Assembly (NCBI GenBank): GCA_011391125.1 | Contig: JAABRE010000013.1 | Coordinates: 1 to 64,000 of the forward strand | Length of the DNA stretch: 64,000 nucleotides | Direction: 5' to 3' | Origin: Synechococcales cyanobacterium S06 | GTDB lineage: Bacteria > Cyanobacteriota > Cyanobacteriia > Cyanobacteriales > JAABRE01 | Shown: positions 63,890 to 64,000 of the stretch, in pieces | How the letters are laid out: each line of letters opens with the position of its first letter | How positions within the stretch are numbered: position 1 is the stretch's first letter | Position numbers and translations under genes: made by a program | The notes under the pieces: model-generated | What the model was told of the DNA's origin: nothing | Databases searched by the model: none | The model's input: only the letters and a program-made list of their open reading frames with translations

Positions 63890-64000
63890 AATAATTATTA
63901 ATTTTCAAATAAATTAGCCGACCAAATTTCTTAAATTATCCCATTATTTCCTAATTGTTAATTGTCAATTGTCCGTGAACCTTTGTCAACTTACCCCTGT

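Overview
The window is low-GC cyanobacterial chromosome. Evidence for this is the many HIP1-type words (gcgatcgc), a plant-type ferredoxin gene, light-dependent protochlorophyllide reductase, biliverdin reductase, a CpcS/CpeS-type phycobiliprotein lyase, Vipp1/IM30, four cyanobacteriochrome-like GAF domains, and a class A RNase P RNA. Gene content and base composition suggest a unicellular lineage of the Geminocystis/Cyanobacterium kind, but I cannot fix the genus. Nearly all of it is ordinary single-copy chromosome, yet the spacers are crowded with small palindromes, tandem repeats and non-autonomous transposon-like elements.

Layout. 1-628: remnant of a restriction-modification-type gene split by a MITE. 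628-5421: a 1597-residue Calx-beta/RTX surface or secreted protein. 5.4-6.3 kb: a repeat-rich spacer. 6.3-10.0 kb: gatA and three unrelated alpha/beta hydrolases. 10.0-14.3 kb, minus strand: ABC ATPase, a compact S13 carboxypeptidase, a membrane-anchored J-domain protein, an O-antigen-ligase-like membrane protein and an orphan antitoxin-like ORF. 14.5-21.2 kb: YaaW-like protein, renalase-like flavoprotein, a cobQ/ferredoxin pair, rpsF, an amino-acid binding protein and cysH. 21.8-27.4 kb: PatZ-like acyl-CoA ligase/acetyltransferase, vipp1 (flanked by direct repeats), a bilin lyase and a HEAT-repeat protein. 27.6-37.7 kb: sensor kinase, Gfo/Idh oxidoreductase, a small gene broken at its start codon by a TnpB element, rnc, rnpB, corA, a vWA lipoprotein and egtD. 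37.8-44.3 kb: a candidate structured leader RNA, then an apparent operon of a four-GAF cyanobacteriochrome hybrid kinase, a receiver protein and a diguanylate cyclase. 44.6-50.6 kb: Rieske oxygenase, a vMAP-receiver-PAS protein, a toxin-antitoxin pair and a Cache hybrid kinase. 50.7-57.5 kb: moeB and a JAMM peptidase, an FAD oxidoreductase, a TrkA-N channel-like protein, a PD-(D/E)XK-like protein and two DUF29 paralogues. 57.7-63.9 kb: por, a lipoprotein, bvdR, petF, a DUF790/Bax1-like nuclease, a TPR protein and mtnB.

The best candidate for a new system is the light-to-c-di-GMP operon at 38.2-44.3 kb. Its sensor alternates two DXCF-type GAFs with two GAFs of the red/green type, feeds a histidine kinase with two receivers, and is followed within about 25 nt each by a stand-alone receiver and a GGEEF cyclase with an I-site. 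Two precise insertion events can also be read directly: a MITE with a TA duplication whose removal restores a reading frame (74-418), and a TnpB element inserted between the second and third base of a start codon (30598-32325). Three MITE-like families (A, B, C) have copies at 183, 21460 and 44407; at 9331 and 57574; and at 5899 and 52008.
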